Source of the DNA: Oscillospiraceae bacterium
GTDB lineage: Bacteria; Bacillota_A; Clostridia; Oscillospirales; Oscillospiraceae
DNA length: 64,000 nt
Direction of reading: 5' to 3'
Assembly: GCA_017459865.1 (NCBI GenBank)
Contig: JAFUCD010000024.1
Location: 1 to 64,000 of the forward strand
The notes below the pieces were generated by a model. That model did no database searches. It was given only the letters and a program-made list of their open reading frames with translations, and was not told the origin of the DNA. Every line of letters begins with the position of its first letter. Position 1 is the stretch's first letter. The translations under genes and the position numbers were made by a program. This document shows, one piece after another, positions 1 to 7,524 of the stretch.

Positions 1-2
1 CA

Positions 3-128
3 CTCAATGACATTCTTGTAGCGTGGAAACGTGCTCGCAATTCAGCACAGAAAGGTATCTCGTGGCATTTTACTGCGTTTGATGCTCGTATTAAACTGAA
101 ACACTTATATCCGGAAATAAAGTTTTAG
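3..128 (+). CDS. C-terminal end of a DDE transposase (probably IS630-like), cut by the window edge
   Basis: Reading from base 3 there is an open frame of 41 codons ending in TAG at 126-128, with no start inside the window. The tail contains the phrases ISWHFT, FDARIKL and LYPEI, which resemble the C-terminus I remember for IS630-family DDE transposases (a WQFTTxDARxKLxxLYP pattern). No catalytic residue is in view, so the family call is only a resemblance. The element body would lie to the left of the window. Palindromic repeats follow within 20 bases of the stop. Confidence 0.5.
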   Translation, partial: LNDILVAWKRARNSAQKGISWHFTAFDARIKLKHLYPEIKF

Positions 129-140
129 GTGTTACGAAGT

Positions 141-210
141 AGTAGGGGCGATTCACGAATCGCCCGCGGACACGCGCCGATCCCCGTAGGGGCGGATACC
201 ATCCGCCCGC
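141..210. repeat. Two palindromic repeat units, GTAGGGGCG...CGCCCGC type
   Basis: Two consecutive units share the frame GTAGGGGCG, a variable inverted arm, then CGCCCGC. The first has perfect arms GGGCGATTC/GAATCGCCC at 146-165. The second has GGGCGGAT at 190-197 and ATCCGCCC at 201-208. Related units occur at 3471-3534 and 53312-53340. They lie in an intergenic gap and are not followed by a T-run here, so they look like an interspersed repeat rather than a terminator. Confidence 0.7.
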
Positions 211-294
211 ACGCTGCGAACTGTATATAATTGTATATTCCGCCTCCCGCGTCGGCTGCATAGAATAAGGCAAACCGATGTGGGAGGATGTTTT

Positions 295-549
295 ATGCAA
301 TACAGTCTGATCTTATGCCGCTCGCTGACGTATGCCCAGCGCGCGGCGCACACGCTCGAGCGCGCCGGCGTCACTGCCACGGTGCGCAAGGCGCCGCAGG
401 GGGCGTCGGATCGCGGCTGCACCTATGCCGTGAAGCTGCGCGCCTCCGCGCTCTCCCGCGCGCTGCGTGTTTTGGACCGCGCGGGCGTCCCGTACGGAAA
501 GCGGTTCGACCTGAACAACGACGGTACGCTGCGGGAGGTGGAGGCATGA
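295..549 (+). CDS. DUF3343 family protein, putative Se/S carrier-like
   Basis: A small protein of 84 residues that fits the DUF3343 (putative Se/S carrier-like) family. It has the opening YSLILCRSLTYAQRA, a conserved-looking cysteine in RGCTYAV near residue 45, and the closing RAGVPYGKRF. An upstream in-frame GTG exists at 280, but GGGAGG at 282-287 is correctly placed for the ATG at 295, so that start was chosen. Its TGA overlaps the ATG of the following cysteine desulfurase (ATGA), implying translational coupling and a shared role in sulfur or selenium transfer. The molecular function of the family is not firmly established; the link to selenium or sulfur is from family context. Confidence 0.8.
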   Translation: MQYSLILCRSLTYAQRAAHTLERAGVTATVRKAPQGASDRGCTYAVKLRASALSRALRVLDRAGVPYGKRFDLNNDGTLREVEA

Positions 550-1658
550 TCTATCTTGACGCCGCGGCGACCAGCTTTCAGAAGCCCGCGTCCGTGCGCC
601 GCGCGGTGCTGGACGCCATGACGCACGCCACGAGCCCCGGCAGAGGCGCGCACCCGACCGCGGCGCGGGCAGCAGCGGCGGTCTATGCCTGCCGCGACCG
701 CGCCGCGCGTCTGTTTTCGGTCCCGGAGCCGGAGCGCGTCGTCTTCACGATGAACGCGACGCATGGTTTGAATATCGCGATCCGCACGCTCGTGCGCCCG
801 TGGGACCCGGTCGTGATCTCCGGCTATGAGCACAACGCCGTCACGCGCCCGCTGCACGCTTTGGGGGCGAAGCTGCGCGTCGCGTCCGGGCGGCTGTTCG
901 ATCCCGACGCGGTGCTGGAGGACTTTCGCAAGCGGCTGCCCGGCGCGAAGTGCGCCGTCGCAACGCATGTGTCGAATGTGTTCGGCTTTGTGCTGCCCGT
1001 GCGGGAGATCGCGGCGCTCTGCCGGGCGCAGGGCGTGCCGCTCATTGTGGACGCCTCGCAGAGCGCGGGCGTGCTGGATGTGGACGTTTCCGCGCTCGGC
1101 GCGGCCTTTGTCGCCATGCCCGGACACAAGGGGCTGCTCGGACCGCAGGGGACGGGGCTGCTGCTCTGCGGCACGGAGCCTGAGCCGCTGATCTTCGGCG
1201 GCACGGGCTCGCAGAGTCTGGAGCAGACTATGCCGGATGACCTGCCGGACCGGCTCGAGGCGGGCACGCACAATGTCCCTGGCATCGCCGGGCTGGACGA
1301 GGGCATCCGCTATGTCGCGCCGCGCATGACCGCGATCCGGGCGCAGGAGCGCGCGCTGACCGCCGAGCTTGCCGAGCGGCTGCGCGGCTGCGAAGATCTC
1401 GAGGTGTTTTACAGCGGGGGAGAGGCGCAGACGGGCGTGCTCAGCGTGCGCAGCGCGCGCCAAAACTGCGAGATGCTCGCCGAGACGCTCGCGGAAAACG
1501 GCGTCGCCGTCCGCGCGGGGCTGCATTGCGCGCCGCTGGCGCACCGCAGCGCGGGCACGCTCGAGACCGGCACCGTGCGCCTGAGCCTCTCGCCGTTCAC
1601 GACCCAGCGCGAGATCGAGCGCGTCGCAGCGCTGTTTCAGCGCATCACGAGGCAATGA
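546..1658 (+). CDS. Cysteine desulfurase family protein (class V aminotransferase)
   Basis: A PLP-dependent class V aminotransferase-fold enzyme of 370 residues, expected to remove sulfur (or selenium) from cysteine or selenocysteine. It begins MIYLDAAATSF, a typical N-terminus for the family. The PLP lysine is in MPGHKGLLGPQGTG (about residues 193-206), and the persulfide-forming cysteine lies in RAGLHCAPLAHR near the C-terminus. The start at 546 overlaps the stop of the DUF3343 gene; the frame stays open further upstream but that part reads as the other gene. The length and the GLHCAPLAH motif fit the subgroup often found next to DUF3343, rather than housekeeping NifS/IscS. Substrate preference cannot be read from the sequence. 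Confidence 0.9.
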   Translation: MIYLDAAATSFQKPASVRRAVLDAMTHATSPGRGAHPTAARAAAAVYACRDRAARLFSVPEPERVVFTMNATHGLNIAIRTLVRPWDPVVISGYEHNAVTRPLHALGAKLRVASGRLFDPDAVLEDFRKRLPGAKCAVATHVSNVFGFVLPVREIAALCRAQGVPLIVDASQSAGVLDVDVSALGAAFVAMPGHKGLLGPQGTGLLLCGTEPEPLIFGGTGSQSLEQTMPDDLPDRLEAGTHNVPGIAGLDEGIRYVAPRMTAIRAQERALTAELAERLRGCEDLEVFYSGGEAQTGVLSVRSARQNCEMLAETLAENGVAVRAGLHCAPLAHRSAGTLETGTVRLSLSPFTTQREIERVAALFQRITRQ

Positions 1659-1695
1659 TCCCGTTCACCTTCCGAACGCAGGAGGAAAATTCACG

Positions 1696-1725
1696 TTGAC
1701 GATTCAGGCTTAACTGTTGTATAAT
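1696..1725 (+). promoter_or_regulatory. Sigma-A type promoter for the SLH protein gene
   Basis: TTGACG at 1696-1701 and TATAAT at 1720-1725 are separated by 18 bases. The transcript would carry a 5' leader of about 200 bases before the ATG at 1931. That leader contains GC-rich inverted repeats (for example around GCCCGCGTTCGGGC), but I could not match it to a known riboswitch. Confidence 0.7.
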
Positions 1726-1930
1726 CAAAACACAAGGAGCAGACGGTATAGTATCAGACTTGGATGACGCGAAATCGCGGAGCAATGCCATGAAAACACC
1801 TGAAAAGCTGACCTGTGTGCCCGCGTTCGGGCGGCAAAACCGGATACAGACGCATACGCGCACGACCGCGGCGGGAGCACGACGCCCCGCCGCAGCCGTG
1901 CGCGTTTTGAAACAGAGGGAGGAAAAACAA

Positions 1931-3373
1931 ATGAAGCATCGAAGCCGTAAAACGTTATGCGCCCTGCTCGCGGTTGTGCTGCTCATTGCGCTGCTGCCGA
2001 TGGGGCAGGGGGCGCGGGCATATGAAGGCGTTTCGGCGTCAGAAATCAACAGTAAGTCTGCGGGGACTTATAGTTTCTATACGATCACCTCCACAGCCGC
2101 AGGGAAAACGTTGACTTTGACAGCTGACTTGAATCTTTATTTGGACGAAGATTTGAAACTCACATCGATCAATGGCTCAAACTACAATCTGATCATCACC
2201 GGACATCATCACTTAACAGTCAACAATCCGTCAGGAATTGCGATTCATATCCATTCGATGACTATCGGCGAGATTACCGCCGATATTTCAGCGGCTGGCT
2301 ATGCGATCCTTTCAAGTGAAAACCTTGCATTCACGGAAGGTTGTAAGGTTCATGTTCAAACGAGCGGCGACGTAGCTCTGATGGTAACCGCTTATCTGTC
2401 CTTTTATAAAGAAGGCACAGAGGTCACGATTGACGCAAAAAAATATGCCGCGATGGCGCACAGCATTATCGTCGGTAATCCGCTTGTAATCGCAGAACCG
2501 GCCGACGGTCTTGCTCTGGAGCAAAGCAGCGGAGATCGGATCATGATGTTCTATCATCCTTATGGGGAGAATGGACTGGTCAAAGCGAATCATGTTCTCA
2601 TCAGCACGCCGAAGATCTATACCATCACCTTTAATCCGATGGGCGGCACAGTGACCCCTGTCACAGCTGACACCAAAGCTGACGGCAGACTGGCCTCCTT
2701 CCCCACGCCCACCCGGGAGGGCTACAAGTTCGCAGGCTGGTATTCAGCGCCCGCCGGCGGCAGCATGGTCCCTGCGAATACGGCGTTCACCCGCAATACG
2801 ACACTGTATGCCAGGTGGACAAAGCTCGAAACGCCGCCGTCAAATCCCTTCACCGACGTCCCGGAGAGCGAATATTACTTTGAGCCGGTCCTCTGGGCGG
2901 TGAACCACACGCCGCAGATCACAAAGGGCACGTCCGATACGACGTTCTCGCCGAACGCCACCTGCACGCGCGGACAGGTCGTCACGTTCCTCTGGCGCGC
3001 GATGGGCGAGCCGGAGCCGACGAGCACGGCGAACAAGTTCAGCGACGTCCAGACCACGGATTATTTCTATAAGGCGGTCCTTTGGGCGGTCGAAAAGGGC
3101 ATCACGCTGGGAACATCCTACACGACGTTCTCGCCCAACAATCCCTGCACCCGCGCCCACGTTGTGACGTTCCTCTGGCGTGCGGAGGGACAGCCGAGCG
3201 CCTCCGGCGCGAACCCGTTCGCGGACGTCGCCTCGGGACAGTATTATTACAGCGCGGTCCTGTGGGCGGTGTCGAAGAACATCACCCAGGGCACGAGCGC
3301 GACAACGTTCAGTCCTGATAATCCGTGCACCAGAGCGCAGATCGTGACGTTCCTGTACAGGGACATGAAGTAA
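1931..3373 (+). CDS. Secreted S-layer homology (SLH) domain protein with an InlB-type repeat
   Basis: A cell-surface protein of 480 residues. It has a signal peptide (basic MKHRSRK, hydrophobic stretch to about residue 24, cleavage near GARAYE), then a Ser/Thr-rich region of about 200 residues that I do not recognise. An InlB B-repeat (Listeria-Bacteroides type) follows at about 230-295, with GYKFAGWY and TLYARW. Three SLH domains make up the C-terminus, starting near residues 306 (FTDVPESEYYF), 370 (FSDVQTTDYFY) and 429 (FADVASGQYYY), each with an ATTFSP/TRAQIVTFLWR-like second half. SLH domains anchor proteins to pyruvylated secondary cell wall polymer. The start was set by the GAGGGAGG ribosome site just upstream of 1931 and by the signal peptide. 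The longer in-frame extension to 1760 has no such support. Confidence 0.9.
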   Translation: MKHRSRKTLCALLAVVLLIALLPMGQGARAYEGVSASEINSKSAGTYSFYTITSTAAGKTLTLTADLNLYLDEDLKLTSINGSNYNLIITGHHHLTVNNPSGIAIHIHSMTIGEITADISAAGYAILSSENLAFTEGCKVHVQTSGDVALMVTAYLSFYKEGTEVTIDAKKYAAMAHSIIVGNPLVIAEPADGLALEQSSGDRIMMFYHPYGENGLVKANHVLISTPKIYTITFNPMGGTVTPVTADTKADGRLASFPTPTREGYKFAGWYSAPAGGSMVPANTAFTRNTTLYARWTKLETPPSNPFTDVPESEYYFEPVLWAVNHTPQITKGTSDTTFSPNATCTRGQVVTFLWRAMGEPEPTSTANKFSDVQTTDYFYKAVLWAVEKGITLGTSYTTFSPNNPCTRAHVVTFLWRAEGQPSASGANPFADVASGQYYYSAVLWAVSKNITQGTSATTFSPDNPCTRAQIVTFLYRDMK

Positions 3374-3388
3374 AGAAAGCAACCCCGG

Positions 3389-3424
3389 ATTCCCGGCGCG
3401 GCAAAACCCGTGCCGGGAATTTTT
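3389..3424 (+). terminator. Intrinsic terminator after the SLH protein gene
   Basis: ATTCCCGGC at 3389-3397 pairs with GCCGGGAAT at 3412-3420 and is followed by T-rich sequence at 3420-3424. It starts 16 bases after the stop codon of the SLH gene. Confidence 0.8.
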
Positions 3425-3470
3425 GCGTGCATGACGGTGGTGCGGCGCGTGAACCTTGCCAGCCGCACCC

Positions 3471-3534
3471 CGTAGGGCGGCCACCCGTGGGCCGCCGCGT
3501 CCGCCGCACACACGGCGGGGCACAGGTCCCCGCC
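3471..3534. repeat. Palindromic repeat units between the SLH gene and tRNA-Ser
   Basis: A unit starting CGTAGGGCGGCC and closing GGGCCGCCGC (3471-3498) matches the form of the repeats at 141-210. A second dyad, GGCGGGG at 3514-3520 with CCCCGCC at 3528-3534, follows directly. No T-run follows either. The remainder of this gap up to the tRNA shows no recognisable gene. Confidence 0.6.
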
Positions 3535-3688
3535 CTGCGGCGCGTGATCGCAGACCGCGTCAGCCGACATTTCGCGCGATCAATGGGCGCATTCCGCCCG
3601 CCGCATACCCGCGCCGGGCTGTGCGAAAAACAAATGTTGACATTCGCCGCCGAATATGCTAAGATATCTGAGCATTGGATTTCGGCTT

Positions 3689-3780
3689 GGAGAAGTACCC
3701 AAGAGGCCGAAGGGGCTCCCCTGCTAAGGGAGTAGGCTGTGATAAGCGGCGCGAGGGTTCAAATCCCTCCTTCTCCGCCA
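3689..3780 (+). tRNA. tRNA-Ser (GCT)
   Basis: A 92-base class II tRNA with acceptor GGAGAAG pairing with CTTCTCC, anticodon loop CTGCTAA (anticodon GCT, reading AGC/AGU), a long variable arm as expected for serine, T-loop GGTTCAAATCC, and an encoded CCA at 3778-3780. Confidence 0.95.
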
Positions 3781-3781
3781 A

Positions 3782-3822
3782 AAAAAGTCCTTGAATCTCA
3801 AAAAGGTTCAAGGACTTTTTTT
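3782..3822. terminator. Bidirectional terminator between tRNA-Ser and the metal region
   Basis: AAAAGTCCTTGAA pairs with TTCAAGGACTTTT around an 11-base loop, with an A-run on the left and a T-run on the right. It can therefore end both the rightward tRNA transcript and the leftward HMA-protein transcript, whose stop codon is at 3821-3823. Confidence 0.85.
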
Positions 3823-4117
3823 ATTTTGATCCTTCTCGTTTCTGCTTCTGCCGGAAGTTCGCTTTTATGGCGTTGAGGATCGGGCTGCTCCCGGGGGCGC
3901 CTCTGCGGCAGGCGGGGTAGCCGCATGCATTCAGCGCGGCGCGGAGGTCCGTCTCCGTGACGAGCTCGGGATCATAACGGACCGTCAGCTCCGCCGGGAG
4001 GTAGAGAATGTCCGCATCCAGCACGCCGCGCGTCTGTACCATGGCGGTCACGATCACCTCCACGCATTGACGGCAATAGATGCCCTTGACACACGTTACG
4101 AATGTTGTTTCTTCCAT
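3821..4117 (-). CDS. HMA-domain metal-binding protein (CopZ-like)
   Basis: A 98-residue protein with one heavy-metal-associated (HMA) domain. The metal motif is GIYCRQC at about residues 11-17, instead of the usual GMTCxxC, followed by the VQTRGVLDADI and VRYDPELVTETDLRAAL segments of the ferredoxin-like fold. A basic tail (FRQKQKREGSK) follows. The start ATG at 4117 overlaps the end of the upstream ATPase gene (stop 4096) and has AGGAG about 8 bases before it, so the two are probably translationally coupled. Expected role: metallochaperone delivering copper to the ATPase or buffering it. The Met-to-Ile and Thr-to-Tyr changes in the motif are visible; their effect on metal choice is unknown. 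Confidence 0.85.
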   Translation of the reverse strand: MEETTFVTCVKGIYCRQCVEVIVTAMVQTRGVLDADILYLPAELTVRYDPELVTETDLRAALNACGYPACRRGAPGSSPILNAIKANFRQKQKREGSK

Positions 4118-6465
4118 GGCGGCCTTCGCTCCTTTTTCTCTCCGCCGCTCTTCAGGCGCAGAGAGTTCATCAGCACGCCGATGGAGCTTGCGGACATGGC
4201 CAGCGCGCACAGGGACGGGTGCAGGAGACCCGCTGCCGCCACCGGGATGCTGACCGCGTTGTATCCAAGCGCCCAGCGAAGATTCTGATTCACGACGCGC
4301 ATGGTCTTTTTCGAGATCGAGAACGTCTCGCGGAGCTTTGCAAGTCTCCCGGCTGGGAGCAGGACGTTGGCGGATTCGATGGCGACGTCCGATCCGGTCC
4401 CCATGGCGACGGAGACGTCCGCCGTTGCGAGCGCGGGCGTATCGTTGATGCCGTCTCCCACCATGCAGACGGTCTTGCCCGCCGCCCTGAGCGCCTTGAT
4501 CCGGTTTGCCTTGTCCTCCGGCAGTACCCCGGCGAGCACATGGTCGATGCCGGCCCTCGCGGCGATGGCCTTTGCCGTCTCCTCATGGTCGCCGGTCATG
4601 ATCCAGAGCTCCTTTCCGGCCTTCCGGAGCGCTTCGACGGTCTCGACCGCGTCGCCGCGCAGCACGTCCGCCACACCGAGTACGCCGAGCAGTCTGCCGC
4701 CCCGCGTGACGCAGAGCTCGGTTTTTGCTTCTCTCCTGAGATCCGGCAGCGCAGAGAGCGCATCGAGCGAGACGCCTTGCGCTTCGAGCATGGTCCGGTT
4801 GCCGCAGAGGACCTCCTCGCCCGCGATCACGCCCGTGACGCCGCGGCCGGGAACGTATTGAAAATCTGAGACTTCCTCCAGAACCGGGTCCGGCAGTCGC
4901 TCCTTTGCGGACGCTGTGACGGCCTTGGAGATCGGATGCTCCGAATGCGTCTCGATGGCGGCGGCGACGCGGAGCAGCGCTTCCTCCGACACGCTCCCGA
5001 GCGGGAGGATATCCGTCAGCGCCGGCTGGCCGATGGTAAGGGTCCCGGTCTTGTCGAAGACGACCGCGTCGGCCTTCCACGCAGTCTCCAGCGCGCTGCC
5101 GTTTTTGAAGAGCACGCCGCGTTCCGCGCCCGCGCCGGAGCCCACCATGAGCGCCGTGGGCGTGGCGAGACCCAACGCGCAGGGACATGCCACCGTGAGC
5201 ACATCGCAGGCGTTCAGGATGGCAGCCTCCAGGTTCCCCTTTTTCAGCTTGAAAAACCAGAGCGCGAAGGTGCCCGCCGCGGCAGCGATGACGCCCGGCA
5301 CGAACCATTGGGCCACCGCGTCGGCGAAGCGCTGGACGGGCGCTTTTTCGGTCTGCGCCTGCCGCACCATGGCGACGATCTGCTGCAGCACGGAGTCCTT
5401 TCCGAGCGTCGTCGCGGTGTATATGACGGAGCCGGAGCGGTTGAGACTGCCGCCCACCAGCGTGTCGCCCTCCGTCTTGTCCACGGGCATGCTCTCGCCC
5501 GTGAGCATGGATTCGTCCACGGCGCACGCGCCGCTGCGGATCATGCCGTCCGCCGGAACGCGCTCGCCGGGGCGGAGCAGGATCTCGTCCCCGGTGCGGA
5601 TGCGCTCCACGGCGGTCTCCTTCCATTCGCCATCCTGCCGCACCATGGCGACGCTGGGCTGCAGGCGCAGGAGCTTGCGGATGGCGGAGCCCGCCTCGCC
5701 CGCGGCGACCTGCTCCATGTATTTTCCGAACAGGATCAGGCTCAGCAGGACGCCCTGTGAGGTGAAATAGAGCGTGAAGTTGCTCTTTCTCGTCAGCGCC
5801 ACGAAGGAGCTGTACGCCCAGATGACGGAACTGGAGAGCGACACCAGCAGATCCATGCCGAAGGTGCGGTTTCTGATGTTCCGCAGCGCGCCCGCGTGGA
5901 AATAACGTGCCGGGCCGAGCTGCAGCGCCGTGCCCAGCACGAACTGCAGCTTCGGGTGTACCTCCAGCATCAGCGGCGCGGTGAGCCCGGCAGCCGCCAC
6001 GAGCGTCTGGAGCAGGCGCATCCGGATGTCCAGCTGGTGAAATTCCTCTCCGGCACGAAGCTCTGTGACCTCCGCCTCCGCGCCCGCCTCCCGGCAGGCG
6101 GAAAGCAGCGCGCGGCTGTCCACGCCGACCGGCCGGAACGTCACCAGAAGCTTTCCGTCCGTGCGATCGGTCACGTCCACCACGCCATAGACACGCTTCA
6201 GCGCGTCCTTTACGGCTTGTGCATTCGCATCTGCGGACAGGGCGAGATCCGCCTCTTCCAAGGGCACGCGATAGCCCGCCTTTTTCACATATATAACCAC
6301 GTCCTCCAGCGTGAGGGAGGCGTCGTCGTATGCCAGCTCCATGCTGCGGGCGGTGTAGTTCACCGTCACGCGTTCGACCCCGCGCTGTCTGCGCATGACG
6401 CGCTCCAGCGTCGCGGCGCAGGCGGCGCAGTCCATGCCGAGAATGGTCAGTTGGATGGTTTTCAT
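4096..6465 (-). CDS. copA: P1B-type copper-translocating ATPase
   Basis: About 789 residues, the usual size of CopA. It has an N-terminal HMA domain with GMDCAAC, then a second HMA-like domain (about residues 75-135) that lacks the CxxC pair. Transmembrane helices follow, then the actuator motif LTGES, the transport-site CPC in TVACPCALGLATPTA, the phosphorylation motif DKTGTLT, SEHPISKAV, GDGINDTPAL, and the C-terminal YN and MSASS features of Cu(I) pumps. Exports monovalent copper across the cytoplasmic membrane. Two adjacent ATGs exist (6468 and 6465); the second is better spaced from GGAG and is used here. It sits in a leftward operon after a 170-residue membrane protein gene, under a promoter with two operator-like dyads. 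Confidence 0.93.
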   Translation of the reverse strand: MKTIQLTILGMDCAACAATLERVMRRQRGVERVTVNYTARSMELAYDDASLTLEDVVIYVKKAGYRVPLEEADLALSADANAQAVKDALKRVYGVVDVTDRTDGKLLVTFRPVGVDSRALLSACREAGAEAEVTELRAGEEFHQLDIRMRLLQTLVAAAGLTAPLMLEVHPKLQFVLGTALQLGPARYFHAGALRNIRNRTFGMDLLVSLSSSVIWAYSSFVALTRKSNFTLYFTSQGVLLSLILFGKYMEQVAAGEAGSAIRKLLRLQPSVAMVRQDGEWKETAVERIRTGDEILLRPGERVPADGMIRSGACAVDESMLTGESMPVDKTEGDTLVGGSLNRSGSVIYTATTLGKDSVLQQIVAMVRQAQTEKAPVQRFADAVAQWFVPGVIAAAAGTFALWFFKLKKGNLEAAILNACDVLTVACPCALGLATPTALMVGSGAGAERGVLFKNGSALETAWKADAVVFDKTGTLTIGQPALTDILPLGSVSEEALLRVAAAIETHSEHPISKAVTASAKERLPDPVLEEVSDFQYVPGRGVTGVIAGEEVLCGNRTMLEAQGVSLDALSALPDLRREAKTELCVTRGGRLLGVLGVADVLRGDAVETVEALRKAGKELWIMTGDHEETAKAIAARAGIDHVLAGVLPEDKANRIKALRAAGKTVCMVGDGINDTPALATADVSVAMGTGSDVAIESANVLLPAGRLAKLRETFSISKKTMRVVNQNLRWALGYNAVSIPVAAAGLLHPSLCALAMSASSIGVLMNSLRLKSGGEKKERRPPWKKQHS

Positions 6466-6529
6466 CATCTGCTCCTTCGTCCGAAAAAGGGCGGCGGAGA
6501 CGCCGTGATCTCTGCCGCCTTGGATATGG

Positions 6530-7042
6530 TCAGGCTTCGAGCTGCTCCTGATACTCCTTGCGCATCCTGAGCATGTTCTGCACCATGGGGACGCACAGGG
6601 CGATCAGATCCAGCACCAGCGCCCAGTCGTACCACTTGATACCCTGGATCCATTGACCCTCGTGCCACACGCCCTTGTTGAGCTTGAAGTAGTTGTGGTT
6701 CCAGACGCCCCAGATATCGGTGGTCGGCTTCCACCAGTGCACCTTGTTGAAGGCGGCGGCCGTGACGACCGAGCCTGCGGCCGCCACACCAAAGGAGGAG
6801 GGGCGTTTGTTCTTGACCAGAAATTCCGTGACCGTGGGCAGTACATAGACCGCCAGATTGATGACCCACAGCTTCAGCGGAATGCGATAATTCCAGCGGC
6901 GGGCCTGGATGATGTGGTCCGCGTCGTGCGCAAGCGTCAGCGCGAGCAGGGCGAGATTCCATTTCTCTACCTTGGCCGCGGTCTCGTCGTCGAGCTTAGC
7001 GTCCAAAAACTTTGCTTTTTCTTTTTGCTGTTCCAGTGTCAT
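6530..7042 (-). CDS. Unknown membrane protein of the copper operon
   Basis: A 170-residue protein that I do not recognise. The N-terminal 40 residues are charged (TLEQQKEKAKFLDAKLDDETAAKVEKW). Then comes ALTLAHDADHIIQARRW, with two His and two Asp residues closely spaced. Hydrophobic segments follow near residues 60-75, 80-110 and 140-160, suggesting a small integral membrane protein. The start at 7042 has AGGAGGGACC upstream on the minus strand and directly follows the operator-bearing promoter; the longer frame to 7072 lacks a site. It is the first gene of the operon, 61 bases before copA, so a role in metal handling is inferred from position only. The AHDADH cluster could bind metal, but this is a guess. 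Confidence 0.7.
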   Translation of the reverse strand: MTLEQQKEKAKFLDAKLDDETAAKVEKWNLALLALTLAHDADHIIQARRWNYRIPLKLWVINLAVYVLPTVTEFLVKNKRPSSFGVAAAGSVVTAAAFNKVHWWKPTTDIWGVWNHNYFKLNKGVWHEGQWIQGIKWYDWALVLDLIALCVPMVQNMLRMRKEYQEQLEA

Positions 7043-7064
7043 GATCGGTCCCTCCTGAATAATA

Positions 7065-7125
7065 TTGACCAAATGGTTTCGTTGAATCTGAACACATTAT
7101 TGCATATTACTGACCGTTTGGTCAA
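7065..7125 (-). promoter_or_regulatory. Promoter of the copper operon with two TetR-type operator dyads
   Basis: On the minus strand, TTGACC (7120-7125) and AATAAT (7096-7101) are spaced by 18 bases. A perfect dyad TGACCGTTTGGTCA (7111-7124) overlaps the -35 element. A related dyad centred on ACCAAATGGT (7068-7077) lies between the -10 and the ribosome binding site. Two similar dyads bracketing a promoter fit repression by the TetR regulator encoded at 7525-8106. A third core, ACCAATTGGT, is found at 10045-10054. Confidence 0.75.
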
Positions 7126-7219
7126 TATACAGATTCCACAAAAGTGCACGCCGGTATTGGGCAAAACCACAAATCAGGAGAACGATGTGCGCATAAGCAT
7201 ACCGCACAGCGGGATCAAA

Positions 7220-7474
7220 TGCCGACAGCCGACTGTCAAAAACAATGCTGATGACTCCCGAAACAGAGCAGCGGGGGAGCTCGAGGGGGCAAGGCCCGCC
7301 TCGAGTTAGATCCAACGTCGCAGCAAATCGCTTGAAAATCATGGGGTTTCCAAGCGATTTGCTGTTTGCACAGCAAACATACTGGCGACTGCACAGTTTG
7401 TCAAAAATGTCCGCCAAGGACTTTTTGACAAACTGTGCCGACAGCCGACTCTCGAAAAGAGTCGGCTGTCGGCA
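7220..7474. repeat. Hairpin-rich element with 15-bp terminal inverted repeats (MITE-like)
   Basis: TGCCGACAGCCGACT at 7220-7234 is repeated in inverse orientation at 7460-7474 and again directly at 7436-7450. Between them lie strong hairpins: CTCGAGG/CCTCGAG near 7279-7307, CAGCAAATCGCTTG/CAAGCGATTTGCTG near 7320-7365, and GCACAGTTTGTCAAAAA/TTTTTGACAAACTGTGC near 7391-7437. There is no convincing gene; the open frames across it do not have a ribosome site. It sits in the gap between the copper promoter and the TetR gene. A non-autonomous mobile element or a remnant is the best reading, but I see no clear target-site duplication. Confidence 0.6.
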
Positions 7475-7524
7475 GTTAAACGTTGTCGGGGCTGTTTTTC
7501 GGGACAGCTCCTGTTATAGATTAT

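Noticed and set aside
1726..1930. A riboswitch (for example cyclic di-GMP) in the SLH gene leader
   Set aside because: The leader has GC-rich inverted repeats, but the conserved bases of the GEMM and other aptamers I know could not be found.
7097..7417. A 106-codon minus-strand frame in the hairpin element
   Set aside because: It crosses the terminal inverted repeat and several hairpins and has no ribosome binding site; the sequence is better explained as repeat structure.
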